A DNA stretch of 64,000 nt from Mariniphaga sp963747515 (GCA_963747515.1 CAVVFN010000009.1:186001-250000), one strand, 5' to 3'; counted from the stretch's first letter, positions 34,611 through 42,913 are shown. Translations and numbers: made by a program. The notes: generated by a model not told the origin, from the sequence alone.

Positions 34611-34841
34611 ATGAACTTTCAAAAAGATGAAACTTTCAAAAGTCAATTATTAAAAAGAAGTTTATTGCAATGGTTTTTGGTTGGGATTTTTTTTGCAATT
34701 AGTCAGGATAAAGAAATATTGCAATACTTTATTAGTCTAAAAACTATAATTTTGATTTCATTTTTCACTGTTGTAGGAGGTTTATTATTTTTCTGGGGAA
34801 CAAGTAAAATTATTGCTAAAAGAAGAAATAATAAATTGTGA
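34611..34841 (+). CDS. Small two-helix membrane protein
   Basis: The ATG at 34611 (MNFQKDETFKSQLLKRSL) gives 76 residues with two hydrophobic helices (LLQWFLVGIFFAI and TIILISFFTVVGGLLFFW) and a basic C-terminus. An in-frame start 21 codons earlier would overlap the glycine-rich fragment and is less likely. Small two-helix proteins next to glycine-rich peptide genes are often immunity proteins; here that is inference from position only. Confidence 0.5.
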   Translation: MNFQKDETFKSQLLKRSLLQWFLVGIFFAISQDKEILQYFISLKTIILISFFTVVGGLLFFWGTSKIIAKRRNNKL

Positions 34842-34862
34842 AAAATATATTACCGACTGGAT

Positions 34863-35172
34863 ACATATGCCTTATAATTTTTACCGGAAGTGTATTTCTC
34901 ACTTCCGGTAAATTTGTAAATGCAACAAATACTCCAAAGATTTACTTTGTTGGTGTTTTGTAATATATGTTATTTATGCACTTTACGGGTTATGCCAGCT
35001 ATGGGGATGGATTCCATCTTACAATTCCAGGTTTACAATCACCGGGAGTTTTGATAACCCGGCAGGTTTTGCCGCAGTTTTGTCGCTAACTTTTCCAATT
35101 GGTTTGTTTTTGTTAACAAAAGCAGGAAAAGCGGAGCGGGTTATTCTGGCTGGAGGGTTAATTGCAATTTAG
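34863..35172 (+). pseudogene. O-antigen ligase (Wzy_C family) pseudogene, internal pieces
   Basis: Two pieces of one family are joined with a frame change. The first (34875-34955) repeats the FTGSVFLTSGKFVNATNTPK segment found at 29993. The second (34964-35172) reads ALYGLCQLWGWIPSYN, FTITGSFDNPAGFAAVLS and FPIGLFLLTKAGKAERVI before a TAG. GSFDNPAGFAA followed by a hydrophobic helix is a strong signature of O-antigen ligase/Wzy polymerase proteins. Several hundred codons that should lie between and after the pieces are missing. The 13-bp stem is repeated at 34880-34912. Confidence 0.6.
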
Positions 35173-35189
35173 ATTACTTAAAAAAGATA

Positions 35190-35695
35190 TTGGATAAAAT
35201 TAATAGACAAGCACAAACTGAATTAAGTGAAACTGAAGCTGCTCCTATTTATTGTGCAACCAGTACTGCTTACGCAACATATCAATACTGGCATAAGAAC
35301 TATAAAAAATGGTATTTTGCATTACATTTTCCTGAAATATTGAAGGAGCATAACGATGTACAGTTAAATAGTTTATCTTTAAAAATGGATCATTAAAATT
35401 AAAAAGTTCCACTAGCTGGTGGGATAATACATGGAATTCTGTGGAAGATTGGTGGGAAGGGACCACTGACGGAGTATCTGAATGATGGGTTGATTATGGA
35501 GAAGCTGTAATGATTGCTGATGGTGTTGGAGCAGCATGGGGTTGTGGGGTAGCGATTTCTAGTTTTGGAGCTCAATCTCTTATGTTTGGACCTACGGGCA
35601 TGGTTGTTGTAACGACTGCGGGTGCTGTTTCAGGGGCTATTGAAGGATCTACACAAGGAATTATTGGATGTACAATAGATGATGTGACTCATTAG
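35190..35695 (+). pseudogene. Broken gene ending in a glycine-rich peptide (two lesions)
   Basis: Three open segments read as one protein if two lesions are repaired. The first is one missing A in the run A5 at 35381-35385, where an A6 would join ...NSLSLK to NGSLKLKSSTSWWDNTW. The second is a TGA at 35483-35485 that replaces a codon between GVSE and WVDYGEAV. The last segment (35510-35695) is glycine/alanine-rich (GVGAAWGCGVAISSFGAQSL, then AGAVSGAIEGSTQGIIGC) and bacteriocin-like. The intact family is unknown to me. The first segment begins with TTG and lacks an obvious leader. Confidence 0.45.
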
Positions 35696-35908
35696 TATGA
35701 TAAATTTAATTGTTATTCAATATGTCTTTTTATTTTGTCAATAATTTCTTTTTTCATTAAAAATGGAAATCACCTATTGACTTTTAAACAAACTATTATG
35801 CTGAGTAATTTGCATAATTTCAAAAAAACGTTCTTTCTTAAAAACTATCCGGATGTTTTATTGATGTTTAGTGTTATATCTTTAATTTTGTTACATTTTT
35901 ATACTTGA
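35696..35908 (+). pseudogene. Small two-helix membrane ORF without a clear start
   Basis: Immediately after the glycine-rich ORF, the same frame stays open for 70 codons and encodes two hydrophobic stretches (ICLFILSIISFFI and LLMFSVISLILLHFY). The only ATG lies in the middle. The order glycine-rich ORF then two-helix ORF repeats that at 34466-34841. It may be an immunity-type remnant. Confidence 0.3.
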
Positions 35909-35999
35909 AATTATTAGTGGTGTCTTTATCATATTCGCACAAAAGATATTAATATTGATATTTCAAAACTTGCTGCCCAAAGGCAAAAACTAACTTTAT

Positions 36000-36039
36000 G
36001 TCCTGTGAGTTTTTATTTAAAAGTTCACAGGACTTTTTT
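36000..36039 (+). terminator. Probable intrinsic terminator at the end of the accessory block
   Basis: GTCCTGTGA (36000-36008) pairs with TCACAGGAC (36025-36033) and is followed by T6 on the plus strand. It would stop transcription leaving the rearranged region. Confidence 0.65.
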
Positions 36040-36082
36040 ATAGTAACATTCAATAAATAAATACGAAAATGAAATCCATTAA

Positions 36083-36100
36083 GCTACCATACTGCCGTTC
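36083..36100. repeat. Partial copy of the nested inverted repeat
   Basis: GCTACCATACTGCCGTTC repeats the outer right arm found at 30414-30429 (TACCATACTGCCGTTC). It is an isolated remnant upstream of the zinc-ribbon gene. Confidence 0.5.
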
Positions 36101-36334
36101 ATCTGGAATTGTAGGTTGCATCAATTGCACTTTTATGGGTATTAGTGATTTTTGTCTTTGTAGTATTTCCTTTAAATAAAATTTTCTTCGTAACAGATAG
36201 AATAAATTTTTACCACCAAACCCTACCACTAAAACCTTCAACCAGTGTGAAAAATGATGCTCATCTTCAAATTCGTGCTTCGATTCATCTTGGAAATCAG
36301 GAAATTTCGTAAATTTAAGGCATGGGTTAAAAAC

Positions 36335-36757
36335 ATGGGACAAGCTTATACATACCGATGTGACCGGTGCAGCTATGAATACCGGTTTAATGAAGGACAT
36401 GGATACCTGATTCATCGTCAGCCGTTGGAAGCGTATCTTAAAAATAAAAAAGTCATTTTTCACCACAAAACACATCAGGTATTGCATAAACTGGGTAAAA
36501 CAGCAGGTGATTTAACGGTTGATGCAGGTTTTAAGATATATAAATGCCCTCATTGCCGGCTGCTGTATGATAAGGTAGAGGTTAAGGTATTATGTAACGG
36601 CAAGATTCTGCATAAGAGTGAATTTCGTTGCCTGCGATGCAGGTCCCGCCTGAAGCTGACCAATATCCACCGGTTAAAAGGAGCGGTATGTCCTTCTTGC
36701 AAAAGCGATTCCTTTCACATCGACAGGCGGCAGATGGTTTTATGGAATTCTGTTTAA
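36335..36757 (+). CDS. Orphan protein with four CxxC knuckles (double zinc ribbon)
   Basis: The ATG at 36335 (MGQAYTYRCDRCSYEY) gives 140 residues; upstream in-frame ATGs add a basic stretch with no ribosome-binding site. Cys pairs at CDRC, CPHC, CLRC and CPSC suggest two zinc ribbons separated by a helical part with several His residues. I do not recognise the family. Zinc ribbons bind nucleic acid or mediate protein contacts. It lies between the accessory region and the convergent GntP gene, whose stop it overlaps by about four bases. Confidence 0.65.
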   Translation: MGQAYTYRCDRCSYEYRFNEGHGYLIHRQPLEAYLKNKKVIFHHKTHQVLHKLGKTAGDLTVDAGFKIYKCPHCRLLYDKVEVKVLCNGKILHKSEFRCLRCRSRLKLTNIHRLKGAVCPSCKSDSFHIDRRQMVLWNSV

Positions 36758-38109
36758 AAGAAAAGGCTGGCGAGCAGTGTAAATGCCAGCCCGCAGAAGG
36801 CAATGATGGTTTCCATAACTGTCCAGCTTTGAAGGGTTTGCTTTTCATTCATACCCAAATATTTTCCTACCAGCCAGAATCCGCTGTCGTTCACATGCGA
36901 CATCAGGGTAGCGCCCGATGCTATGGCTATCACTACCAGCGCACGTTGCGGGTCGCTTAGTCCGAATTCATTGATTACTGGTGCAATAATGCCTGCTGCA
37001 GTTATCATAGCAACAGTAGCTGAACCTTGTGTTACCCTTACCACTGCAGCAAGAATCCAGGCAAGTAAAATGGGAGGCAATGCTGATCTGGCCATCGATT
37101 CAGCCATAATCTGCCCGATTCCGCTGTCGACCAATACCTGCTTCAGCACCCCTCCGGCACCGGTAATTAAAATAATAATGCCTGCAGGCCCCAGGGCTCT
37201 GGTGCTTAAATCAAGAATTTTTTGTTTGCTCATCCCTCTTTTTATGCCCAAAAAATATGATGCCACCAGTGTTGCAATAATTAATGCTGAAAACGGATGG
37301 CCGATGAATTCAAGGGAATCCGTAAAGACCGATTTTGAGACCACTTCTTTTGAAACGGCTAGTCCGGTGAAGGTATTTACCAATATAAGCAGAAGCGGTA
37401 TGGAAATGATTATGGCAATCATCCGGAAGGGCGGATAATTATCAGGATCCACTTCCTTTACTGGTTTTTGGTATTCAAAGGGTGGTTCCAGGTAAATTTT
37501 CTTTGATATATATTTCCCCCAGATTGGACCAGCAATCACTGCTGTAGGGAATCCAAGGATAATTCCCATCAAAATGACCCATCCGAGCTGGGCGTTAATG
37601 ATATCAGCCACGGCCACAGGCCCGGGGGTGGGTGGAATGAAACTGTGGGTTACAGCAAGGCCCGCCAGCAGAGGAATGGCATAGTACAAAAGCGATCGTT
37701 TGGTATCGCGTGATAGTGCATAAACAATCGGTACCAGGATAATAAACCCCACATCGAGGAATACGGGTATGGCCACAATAAATCCTGTGACAACCATTGC
37801 CCATGAAGCATTGTCCTTACCGAACTTTTTAACCAGGTAATGAGCCAGCGATTCGGCACCTCCTGAACTTTCAAGCATCTGTCCGAATATGGCTCCAAGT
37901 CCAACCACCGTAGCTACGAATCCAAGTGTGCCTGCCATTCCTTCCTGGATAGCCCCTATAACTCCCTGAAGAGGCATGCCTGCAGCTATGCCCACATAAA
38001 TGGCGGTAATCAGCAATGAAATAAATGCGCTGATTTTTAGCTGGAGCACCATGAACAGCAGAAGTGCTACTGCCGAAATTACAATAAACACAAGATAAGG
38101 TGTGGACAT
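36754..38109 (-). CDS. GntP family gluconate:H+ symporter-like permease
   Basis: This 451-residue polytopic permease of the GntP family has about 12 helices. The segments VTHSFIPPTPGPVAVADI and RVTQGSATVAMITAAGI are characteristic. The family imports gluconate or related sugar acids and glycerate with protons. No kinase or dehydratase for gluconate is adjacent, so the substrate is open. An AraC-type remnant lies upstream on the same strand and may once have regulated it. Confidence 0.88.
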   Translation of the reverse strand: MSTPYLVFIVISAVALLLFMVLQLKISAFISLLITAIYVGIAAGMPLQGVIGAIQEGMAGTLGFVATVVGLGAIFGQMLESSGGAESLAHYLVKKFGKDNASWAMVVTGFIVAIPVFLDVGFIILVPIVYALSRDTKRSLLYYAIPLLAGLAVTHSFIPPTPGPVAVADIINAQLGWVILMGIILGFPTAVIAGPIWGKYISKKIYLEPPFEYQKPVKEVDPDNYPPFRMIAIIISIPLLLILVNTFTGLAVSKEVVSKSVFTDSLEFIGHPFSALIIATLVASYFLGIKRGMSKQKILDLSTRALGPAGIIILITGAGGVLKQVLVDSGIGQIMAESMARSALPPILLAWILAAVVRVTQGSATVAMITAAGIIAPVINEFGLSDPQRALVVIAIASGATLMSHVNDSGFWLVGKYLGMNEKQTLQSWTVMETIIAFCGLAFTLLASLFF

Positions 38110-38347
38110 AATTACCGGATTAGTTTTCGGCTATAAAGTTAAAATTTACCTCCAGCTGTGCAAACTTCAGCAGCCCTCTATTTGCAAAAACAGGAAATTG
38201 AACAGGATTATCACTGAAAGGAATATTCTGCAAATGGCCTTTTCTGTTTATTATTTGAATTACTGATTTAATGCAATTAAGCTGAATAGTGCAATTTTTT
38301 ATTTTTAATTTGTTTCCATCTGGTTAATAGCGAATAAATTTCGGGGA

Positions 38348-38526
38348 TCAATGTGATTTTATTCTGTTGTGGTATTGCCGTGGCGACAGTCCCATCTTAT
38401 TTTTGAACTCACGCGTAAAATAATAGGGGTCAGTATATCCAAGGCGATAGGAGATTTCTTTTACTTTTAGGTGGGTGTAATCCAGAAACTCGCAAGCCTT
38501 GAGTAGTTTCAGATGGCATTCCGGTT
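38348..38526 (-). pseudogene. AraC-family regulator, C-terminal HTH remnant
   Basis: On the minus strand a frame encodes about 58 residues: ECHLKLLKACEFLDYTHLKV, then KEISYRLGYTDPYYFTREF and GLSPRQYHNRIKSH before a TGA. This is the second helix-turn-helix and signature of AraC/XylS regulators. The frame is closed by a TAA just upstream, and the sensor domain and first HTH are absent. The remnant overlaps the 3' end of the dual-OB gene, which marks a recombination junction. Confidence 0.7.
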
Positions 38527-39186
38527 ATATTCTTTCTTCCCCTTCCCGACGGCTTTATTCTTCTGATATAAATCATACCATCCCGAAAGCTGCAGTGAGC
38601 ACCTTTCTTCTTTTTCTCCTTCCTTGTCCCACCAGCGGGCAAGCGATACCCGCAACAAGGTCCCTGAAGGAATCACATGTGCGGGATTTTCAAACCCGAC
38701 ATAAGGAAGGCTTCTTAATCCCGATGGGATGAGATACCGGTAGCGAACTTTTTCAAAAACATTGTATTTTGTCAGGTCGTTATCGGAAATCCAAAATCCG
38801 ACACTATGTTCCGGAATTGTTCCATCCCGGGAAATATAACCGCTACCTTTGGCTGTCCAAGAAAGGCAGCCATCAAAAAGCACATCGGGATTTCCTTCCC
38901 AGATTTTCACATGGCATTTTTTCAGCACCTGATGCATTGTACGTCCATATGTTAGGGTTCGTTTATACTCTTTGTGAAGAACTTTTACGTCTTCCAAATG
39001 AGGAGGCTTTATTTTATGTGCTTTTCGGACTGTTAAATCCCATACCTGATTTACTTCATAAGGGCAGTCGAAGGGCTGATGGGCTCCTTTTTCATCCATG
39101 AGCCGTAAAAAACGACCATTCTCTGCCAGGGCACCAACACATACGCCTCCGGTTAAATGTGTTTTTGCAACAATCAAAGCATTCAT
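38509..39186 (-). CDS. Dual OB-fold domain protein (DuOB-like)
   Basis: This 225-residue protein resembles small proteins with a dual OB-containing domain. It starts MNALIVAKTHLTGGVCVGAL, has GRFLRLMDEKG near residue 25 and IPSGTLLRVSLARWW toward the end. OB folds usually bind nucleic acids or nucleotides. It is the last gene of a three-gene minus-strand operon with two DUF488 genes; its start overlaps the preceding stop as TAATG. Its last codons run into the AraC remnant. A conflict or defence role is inferred from this gene association, not shown by any catalytic motif. Confidence 0.65.
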   Translation of the reverse strand: MNALIVAKTHLTGGVCVGALAENGRFLRLMDEKGAHQPFDCPYEVNQVWDLTVRKAHKIKPPHLEDVKVLHKEYKRTLTYGRTMHQVLKKCHVKIWEGNPDVLFDGCLSWTAKGSGYISRDGTIPEHSVGFWISDNDLTKYNVFEKVRYRYLIPSGLRSLPYVGFENPAHVIPSGTLLRVSLARWWDKEGEKEERCSLQLSGWYDLYQKNKAVGKGKKEYNRNAI

Positions 39187-39662
39187 TACAAGTGCGTTAT
39201 TTTACATCCCAATTCATTCAATTTTTCGGCTACAAGTAAGCGGTGACATGCTGCAGGATGTTCCTCCACACAAAAGAGAGCTACTTTTTCAGCTTTCCAT
39301 GCTGCCAGCTTTTGCAGGTAGCAGAGAAAATCAAAGTTATTTAATATTTCCTTCCGATAAGCAAAAGTGAAGGCGTCCGACAACTGAGTTCTTTCTTTTT
39401 TGCTTTTCTTTTGCAGTTTATCTGTTTTATTCTGAAGCGACCTGATTTCAGGTGTGGGAGCCAGCCCAGCCGTGTAATCGTATCTGATGCCAATATCCTT
39501 TAGTTTTAATTGCAGGCTGTTGCTGTTAACAAAAGAATACCTTGCGCCCCTTACTCCCCGGTGTTGCCGGATGTCGGAAAATGTATCTATGCCGTTTTGA
39601 ATTAATTTTCCAAAAAAATCATCTTCCTCTGAATTATATACCCCAATTGTGAAGAATTGCAT
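39186..39662 (-). CDS. DUF488 family protein (first paralogue)
   Basis: This 158-residue DUF488 protein starts FFTIGVYNSEEDDFFGKLI. The family hallmark, a Cys/Glu followed by a CHR motif, is CVEEHPAACHRLLVAEKL near residue 130. GARYSF and RYDYTAGLAPTPEIR fit the active-site loop region with conserved R and P. The biochemical activity of DUF488 is unknown to me; the CHR motif suggests catalysis or metal binding. The gene is coupled to the DuOB gene (TAATG) and follows the second DUF488 gene by three bases. Confidence 0.78.
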   Translation of the reverse strand: MQFFTIGVYNSEEDDFFGKLIQNGIDTFSDIRQHRGVRGARYSFVNSNSLQLKLKDIGIRYDYTAGLAPTPEIRSLQNKTDKLQKKSKKERTQLSDAFTFAYRKEILNNFDFLCYLQKLAAWKAEKVALFCVEEHPAACHRLLVAEKLNELGCKITHL

Positions 39663-39665
39663 TGG

Positions 39666-40217
39666 TCAGTAAGATTTACGCGATACAAACTCCTTTAAAT
39701 TGCCAAATAAATCCACAGTTCCCAATCCTTTGGTCAATTCTGTCATTACCGTTTCCTGTGATTTTACAAGCTTTGACGAAATGATATGGTTTACAGAAAT
39801 ACCCGATTTTAGTAACTCCTGACCTACCAGTTTGCTTCGGTGACACTCCTCTGGTTTCGATTCACTGCACATAATTGCCAACTTTACTTTTTTTGTGTTG
39901 GCATGAATCAGCCGTTTAATACCTTCCTGAAAAAAAATTTTCTCCTTTATACGGTCATAAACTACTTTCCCGTCTGCATCATAACATGTTGAATCTTTTG
40001 GCAGCCCTCCCAGCTTATCTCCCAGAAAAACATAGGTGATGTTGTGTTCTTTTAAACTGGTTTCAAGTGTTGCTTTATTAAAACCGGGGTTCCATTTAGA
40101 ATAGGGATTTGAACGAATATCCAGCAAAAAGAATATATTAAAGGATTTCAGCTCATTAATGAAATCTTCCATTTTTTTACTACCATGCCCGATGGAATAT
40201 ATTGTTGATGCTTTCAT
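39666..40217 (-). CDS. DUF488 family protein (second paralogue)
   Basis: This 183-residue DUF488 protein starts YSIGHGSKKMEDFINELK, the typical IGHG/S opening of the family. LLDIRSNPYSKWNPGFNK carries the conserved DIR-NP segment. CSESKPEECHRSKLVG (about residue 117) is the C-x-E...CHR motif. It is the first gene of the compact DUF488-DUF488-DuOB operon. The upstream AT-rich gap faces the divergent corrinoid operon. Confidence 0.85.
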   Translation of the reverse strand: MKASTIYSIGHGSKKMEDFINELKSFNIFFLLDIRSNPYSKWNPGFNKATLETSLKEHNITYVFLGDKLGGLPKDSTCYDADGKVVYDRIKEKIFFQEGIKRLIHANTKKVKLAIMCSESKPEECHRSKLVGQELLKSGISVNHIISSKLVKSQETVMTELTKGLGTVDLFGNLKEFVSRKSY

Positions 40218-40325
40218 TACTCAAATTTAATTAATTTATTCTTTTTTAGTATCAACTTCAAAAATATAGTAATAAAATCCATCTTTTTCAAAGAAAATAC
40301 TATTTTCTGCCTATCTTGCTAAAGG

Positions 40326-40333
40326 TATTTTTG
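40326..40333 (+). promoter_or_regulatory. -7 promoter box of the corrinoid operon; decides the start
   Basis: TATTTTTG lies 24 bases before the ATG at 40358 and inside the frame that would begin at 40316. A transcript starting here cannot use the upstream ATG, so it supports 40358. No clear TTTG at -33 was found. Confidence 0.5.
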
Positions 40334-40357
40334 TGGAAAACCAAAAGAGTAATAACA

Positions 40358-41026
40358 ATGAGTGAACTTTTACCCAGAATTGCTGAATGTATAGAATTTG
40401 GAAAGATTAATAAAGTGGCTCCTTTTCCTCCGAATATGAAAGGGCAGGATGGTGCCGATGAACTTACCAGGCAGGCTCTGGATTCAGGGATTCCTGCCCA
40501 GCGGATTTTAACCGAAGGATTAATGGTGGGAATGGAGAAAGTGGGCATAAAATTTCGTGAAAATAAGGTCTTTGTGCCCCAGGTTCTGATGTCGGCAAAG
40601 GCAATGAGCACTGCCATGATTCACCTCAAACCATTTTTTCTTTCAGGAGAAGTGAAAGAAAAAGGGACTTTTATCATTGGGACAGTGGAAGGTGATTTGC
40701 ACGATATTGGCAAAAATCTGGTAGCCATGATGGTGGAAGGCAGCGGATGGAAAGTGGTTGATTTAGGTACCGATGTGAAAGCAGAACAGTTTGTTGCTGC
40801 ACTTAAGGAACACGAGCATGCTTTTGTGGGCTTGTCGGCCTTGCTGACAACTACTATGGTAAACATGGAAAAGATAACCAAAGCTGTTAAGGAGGCTGTG
40901 CCCGGAGCGTTAGTAGCCATTGGTGGTGCACCTGTAACCGATAGCTTCCGGCAGAAGATTGGTGCCGATGCTTATTCATCTTCTCCTCAGGGGCTGGTTG
41001 AATATCTGAATTCACAGCTTGTATGA
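40358..41026 (+). CDS. Corrinoid protein of a methyltransferase system (MtaC/MttC-like)
   Basis: This 222-residue B12-binding methyl carrier has an N-terminal four-helix cap (about 1-85). The cobalamin domain follows, with GDLHDIGKNL (His115 is the expected lower axial ligand), GLSALLTT and AIGGAPV. It accepts a methyl group from a substrate-specific methyltransferase and passes it on. The start was set at ATG 40358 (MSELLPRIAEC) for family length and promoter position. The downstream MtaA-like gene would be the second methyltransferase; the first, substrate-demethylating enzyme is not in the window. Confidence 0.88.
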   Translation: MSELLPRIAECIEFGKINKVAPFPPNMKGQDGADELTRQALDSGIPAQRILTEGLMVGMEKVGIKFRENKVFVPQVLMSAKAMSTAMIHLKPFFLSGEVKEKGTFIIGTVEGDLHDIGKNLVAMMVEGSGWKVVDLGTDVKAEQFVAALKEHEHAFVGLSALLTTTMVNMEKITKAVKEAVPGALVAIGGAPVTDSFRQKIGADAYSSSPQGLVEYLNSQLV

Positions 41027-41056
41027 TTGAAAAGCCTGGAACTTAAAGTGATTTTT

Positions 41057-41078
41057 CAGATTCTTAAATCAGAATCTG
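41057..41078. other. Short intergenic hairpin CAGATTCT...AGAATCTG
   Basis: This is a perfect 8-bp stem with a six-base loop between the corrinoid protein and the MtaA-like gene. There is no T-run. It could be an mRNA processing or stability element inside the operon. I saw no B12-riboswitch core near this operon. Confidence 0.3.
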
Positions 41079-41225
41079 CTGTTTAATGGGTGCCTTTATT
41101 TTACCAGGAACCTGCGTGAAACACAAGTTAGACTTACATTTTAGGATATTCGTTTGCATTTTACTCCATAGATTTCGGCCATAGATTCTGCTTTTCCTGG
41201 TAATTTCTTATGTAAATGATAGGTA

Positions 41226-42845
41226 ATGTACGGTCTTGATTTAATTAAAAAAGCCTTTGCACTTCAACCGGTGGAACGAGTGCCATGGGTACCGTTTGTT
41301 GGTATTCACGGTAGCTTTCTGACTAATACTGATGCTGTGGTATACCTGAAATCAGCTGAAGAAATTGTGAAGGGTATCAGCAAAGCAGTGGAAGAATATA
41401 ATCCCGATGGCGTCCCTGTTGTTTTCGATTTACAGGTGGAGGCCGAAGTATTGGGATGCGAATTGAAATGGTCGGAATCGGGCCCTCCTATGGTAGTTTC
41501 ACATCCTCTGGCTGAAGGAAAGAAACTGCAGGATTTGCTGATTCCAAAACCTGATGACGGCCGTATAGCTGTTTGTCTTGAAGCCACAAGAAAGTTGCGG
41601 CAAAAATTTCCGGAACTCGCTGTTTATGGTTTAATAACCGGACCATTTACCCTGGCGTTGCACCTTTTGGGTACCGACATTTTCATGAAACTGTTTGAGC
41701 AACCCGGTGAAGTGCAGGAGGTGATGGAATTCTGTTCACGGGTTGGGGTAAAAATGGCTGAATATTATGCGGATGCAGGCGCTGATGTTGTTGCTGTAGT
41801 AGATCCAATGACCAGTCAGATTGATCCATTTACATTTGAGACTTTTGTTGCGCCCTATGTTACCATAATCTTTGATCGGATAAGGCAAAAGGATAAACTC
41901 AGCTCATTTTTCGTTTGCGGGCATGCACAGCAAAATATTGAAGCTATGTGTGACTGTAATCCTGATAATATATCAATTGATGAAAATATACCCCTTGACT
42001 TTGTGAAGGAAATTGCTCTTGATAAAGGCATCAGTTTTGGCGGAAACCTTAAACTTACGGTAATATTGCTGATGGGAACTGCTGATGATTGCCGGGATCA
42101 TGCTCTGGATTGTATTGAGCTGGGAGGTCAGACCGGGTTTATATTGGCACCCGGCTGCGATCTTCCCCGTGAAACACCTTCCGAAAACCTAAAAGCAGTT
42201 ACTGAACTGCTGCACAATCCCTATCAGCAGGAGGTGGTACGTGCCCTTGAGCGGAAGGAAAGTGCATTGGAGGTATACAATATGAAAGATTACGGGCAGG
42301 CCGATAAGGTGATCGTGGATGTTATTACACTTGATTCAGAATCGTGTGCACCCTGCCAGTATATGGTGGAAGCCGTGAAACGGACTGCACCTTATTTCGA
42401 GGGAGTTGTGGAGTGGCGTGAGCATGCCATAAAAAGAATGGAGGCTGTGAGTTTTATGTCATCGCTGATGGTTAAGAACATACCTACCATTTGCATCGAC
42501 GGCAAAATTGCCTTTGTTTCAAAGATTCCGCCTGAGCGTGAGCTTATAGCAGCAATTCAGAAGCGTATTAACGAGAAATTAAAACTTAAAATAAAATCGA
42601 AAAGGAGTGAACTCATCATACTGGGAGAGCAGGAAAGCCAGTGCCGCGATTTGCAGGATCGTGTTCAGCATTCACTTACCGAACTGGGAAAGGAAGTGAA
42701 TGTGATAACGATTATTGGAAAGGAAAAAATGGCTGCCTATGGTATAATTCAATCACCAGCTGTGATTGCCGTTAATTATAAATTGAAAGCTGAAGGCACT
42801 CTTCCTTCCTCCGATGTAATTAAAGAGTGGCTAAAAGAGTTGTGA
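41226..42845 (+). CDS. MtaA/UroD-family methyltransferase fused to a thioredoxin-like domain
   Basis: This 539-residue protein has two parts. Residues 1 to about 345 form the uroporphyrinogen decarboxylase/MtaA-type barrel. A Cys in FFVCGHAQ and a late Cys in APGCDLPRETPSENLKA are candidate zinc ligands; the usual His of HxCG is replaced by Phe. Residues about 365-455 form a thioredoxin-fold domain with SCAPCQ (Cys374, Cys377) and cis-Pro-like NIPTICIDG. A lysine-rich link and a short second thioredoxin-like tail follow. The likely role is transfer of methyl from the corrinoid protein to a thiol acceptor. Confidence 0.8.
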   Translation: MYGLDLIKKAFALQPVERVPWVPFVGIHGSFLTNTDAVVYLKSAEEIVKGISKAVEEYNPDGVPVVFDLQVEAEVLGCELKWSESGPPMVVSHPLAEGKKLQDLLIPKPDDGRIAVCLEATRKLRQKFPELAVYGLITGPFTLALHLLGTDIFMKLFEQPGEVQEVMEFCSRVGVKMAEYYADAGADVVAVVDPMTSQIDPFTFETFVAPYVTIIFDRIRQKDKLSSFFVCGHAQQNIEAMCDCNPDNISIDENIPLDFVKEIALDKGISFGGNLKLTVILLMGTADDCRDHALDCIELGGQTGFILAPGCDLPRETPSENLKAVTELLHNPYQQEVVRALERKESALEVYNMKDYGQADKVIVDVITLDSESCAPCQYMVEAVKRTAPYFEGVVEWREHAIKRMEAVSFMSSLMVKNIPTICIDGKIAFVSKIPPERELIAAIQKRINEKLKLKIKSKRSELIILGEQESQCRDLQDRVQHSLTELGKEVNVITIIGKEKMAAYGIIQSPAVIAVNYKLKAEGTLPSSDVIKEWLKEL

Positions 42846-42913
42846 TTTTTTAGTACTTTAGTCCTGCTAATTTTGCAACATTAAAATAAGCACCTCTTTT
42901 AAATGAATTAATA

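Noticed and set aside
35483..35485. TGA read as tryptophan or selenocysteine
   Set aside because: No SECIS-like structure was seen and a separate frameshift in the same gene points to ordinary decay.
36050..36487. Minus-strand 145-codon frame opposite the zinc-ribbon gene
   Set aside because: The plus-strand frame has four CxxC pairs and a plausible start; the minus frame is its shadow.
40316..40357. Earlier start for the corrinoid protein (ATG at 40316)
   Set aside because: The added 14 residues (MLKVFLWKTKRVIT) are unlike family members, and a TATTTTTG box lies inside them.
40218..41225. Cobalamin riboswitch near the corrinoid operon
   Set aside because: I looked for the conserved B12-box core (GCCACTG) and its flanking helices and did not see them; only an 8-bp hairpin is present.
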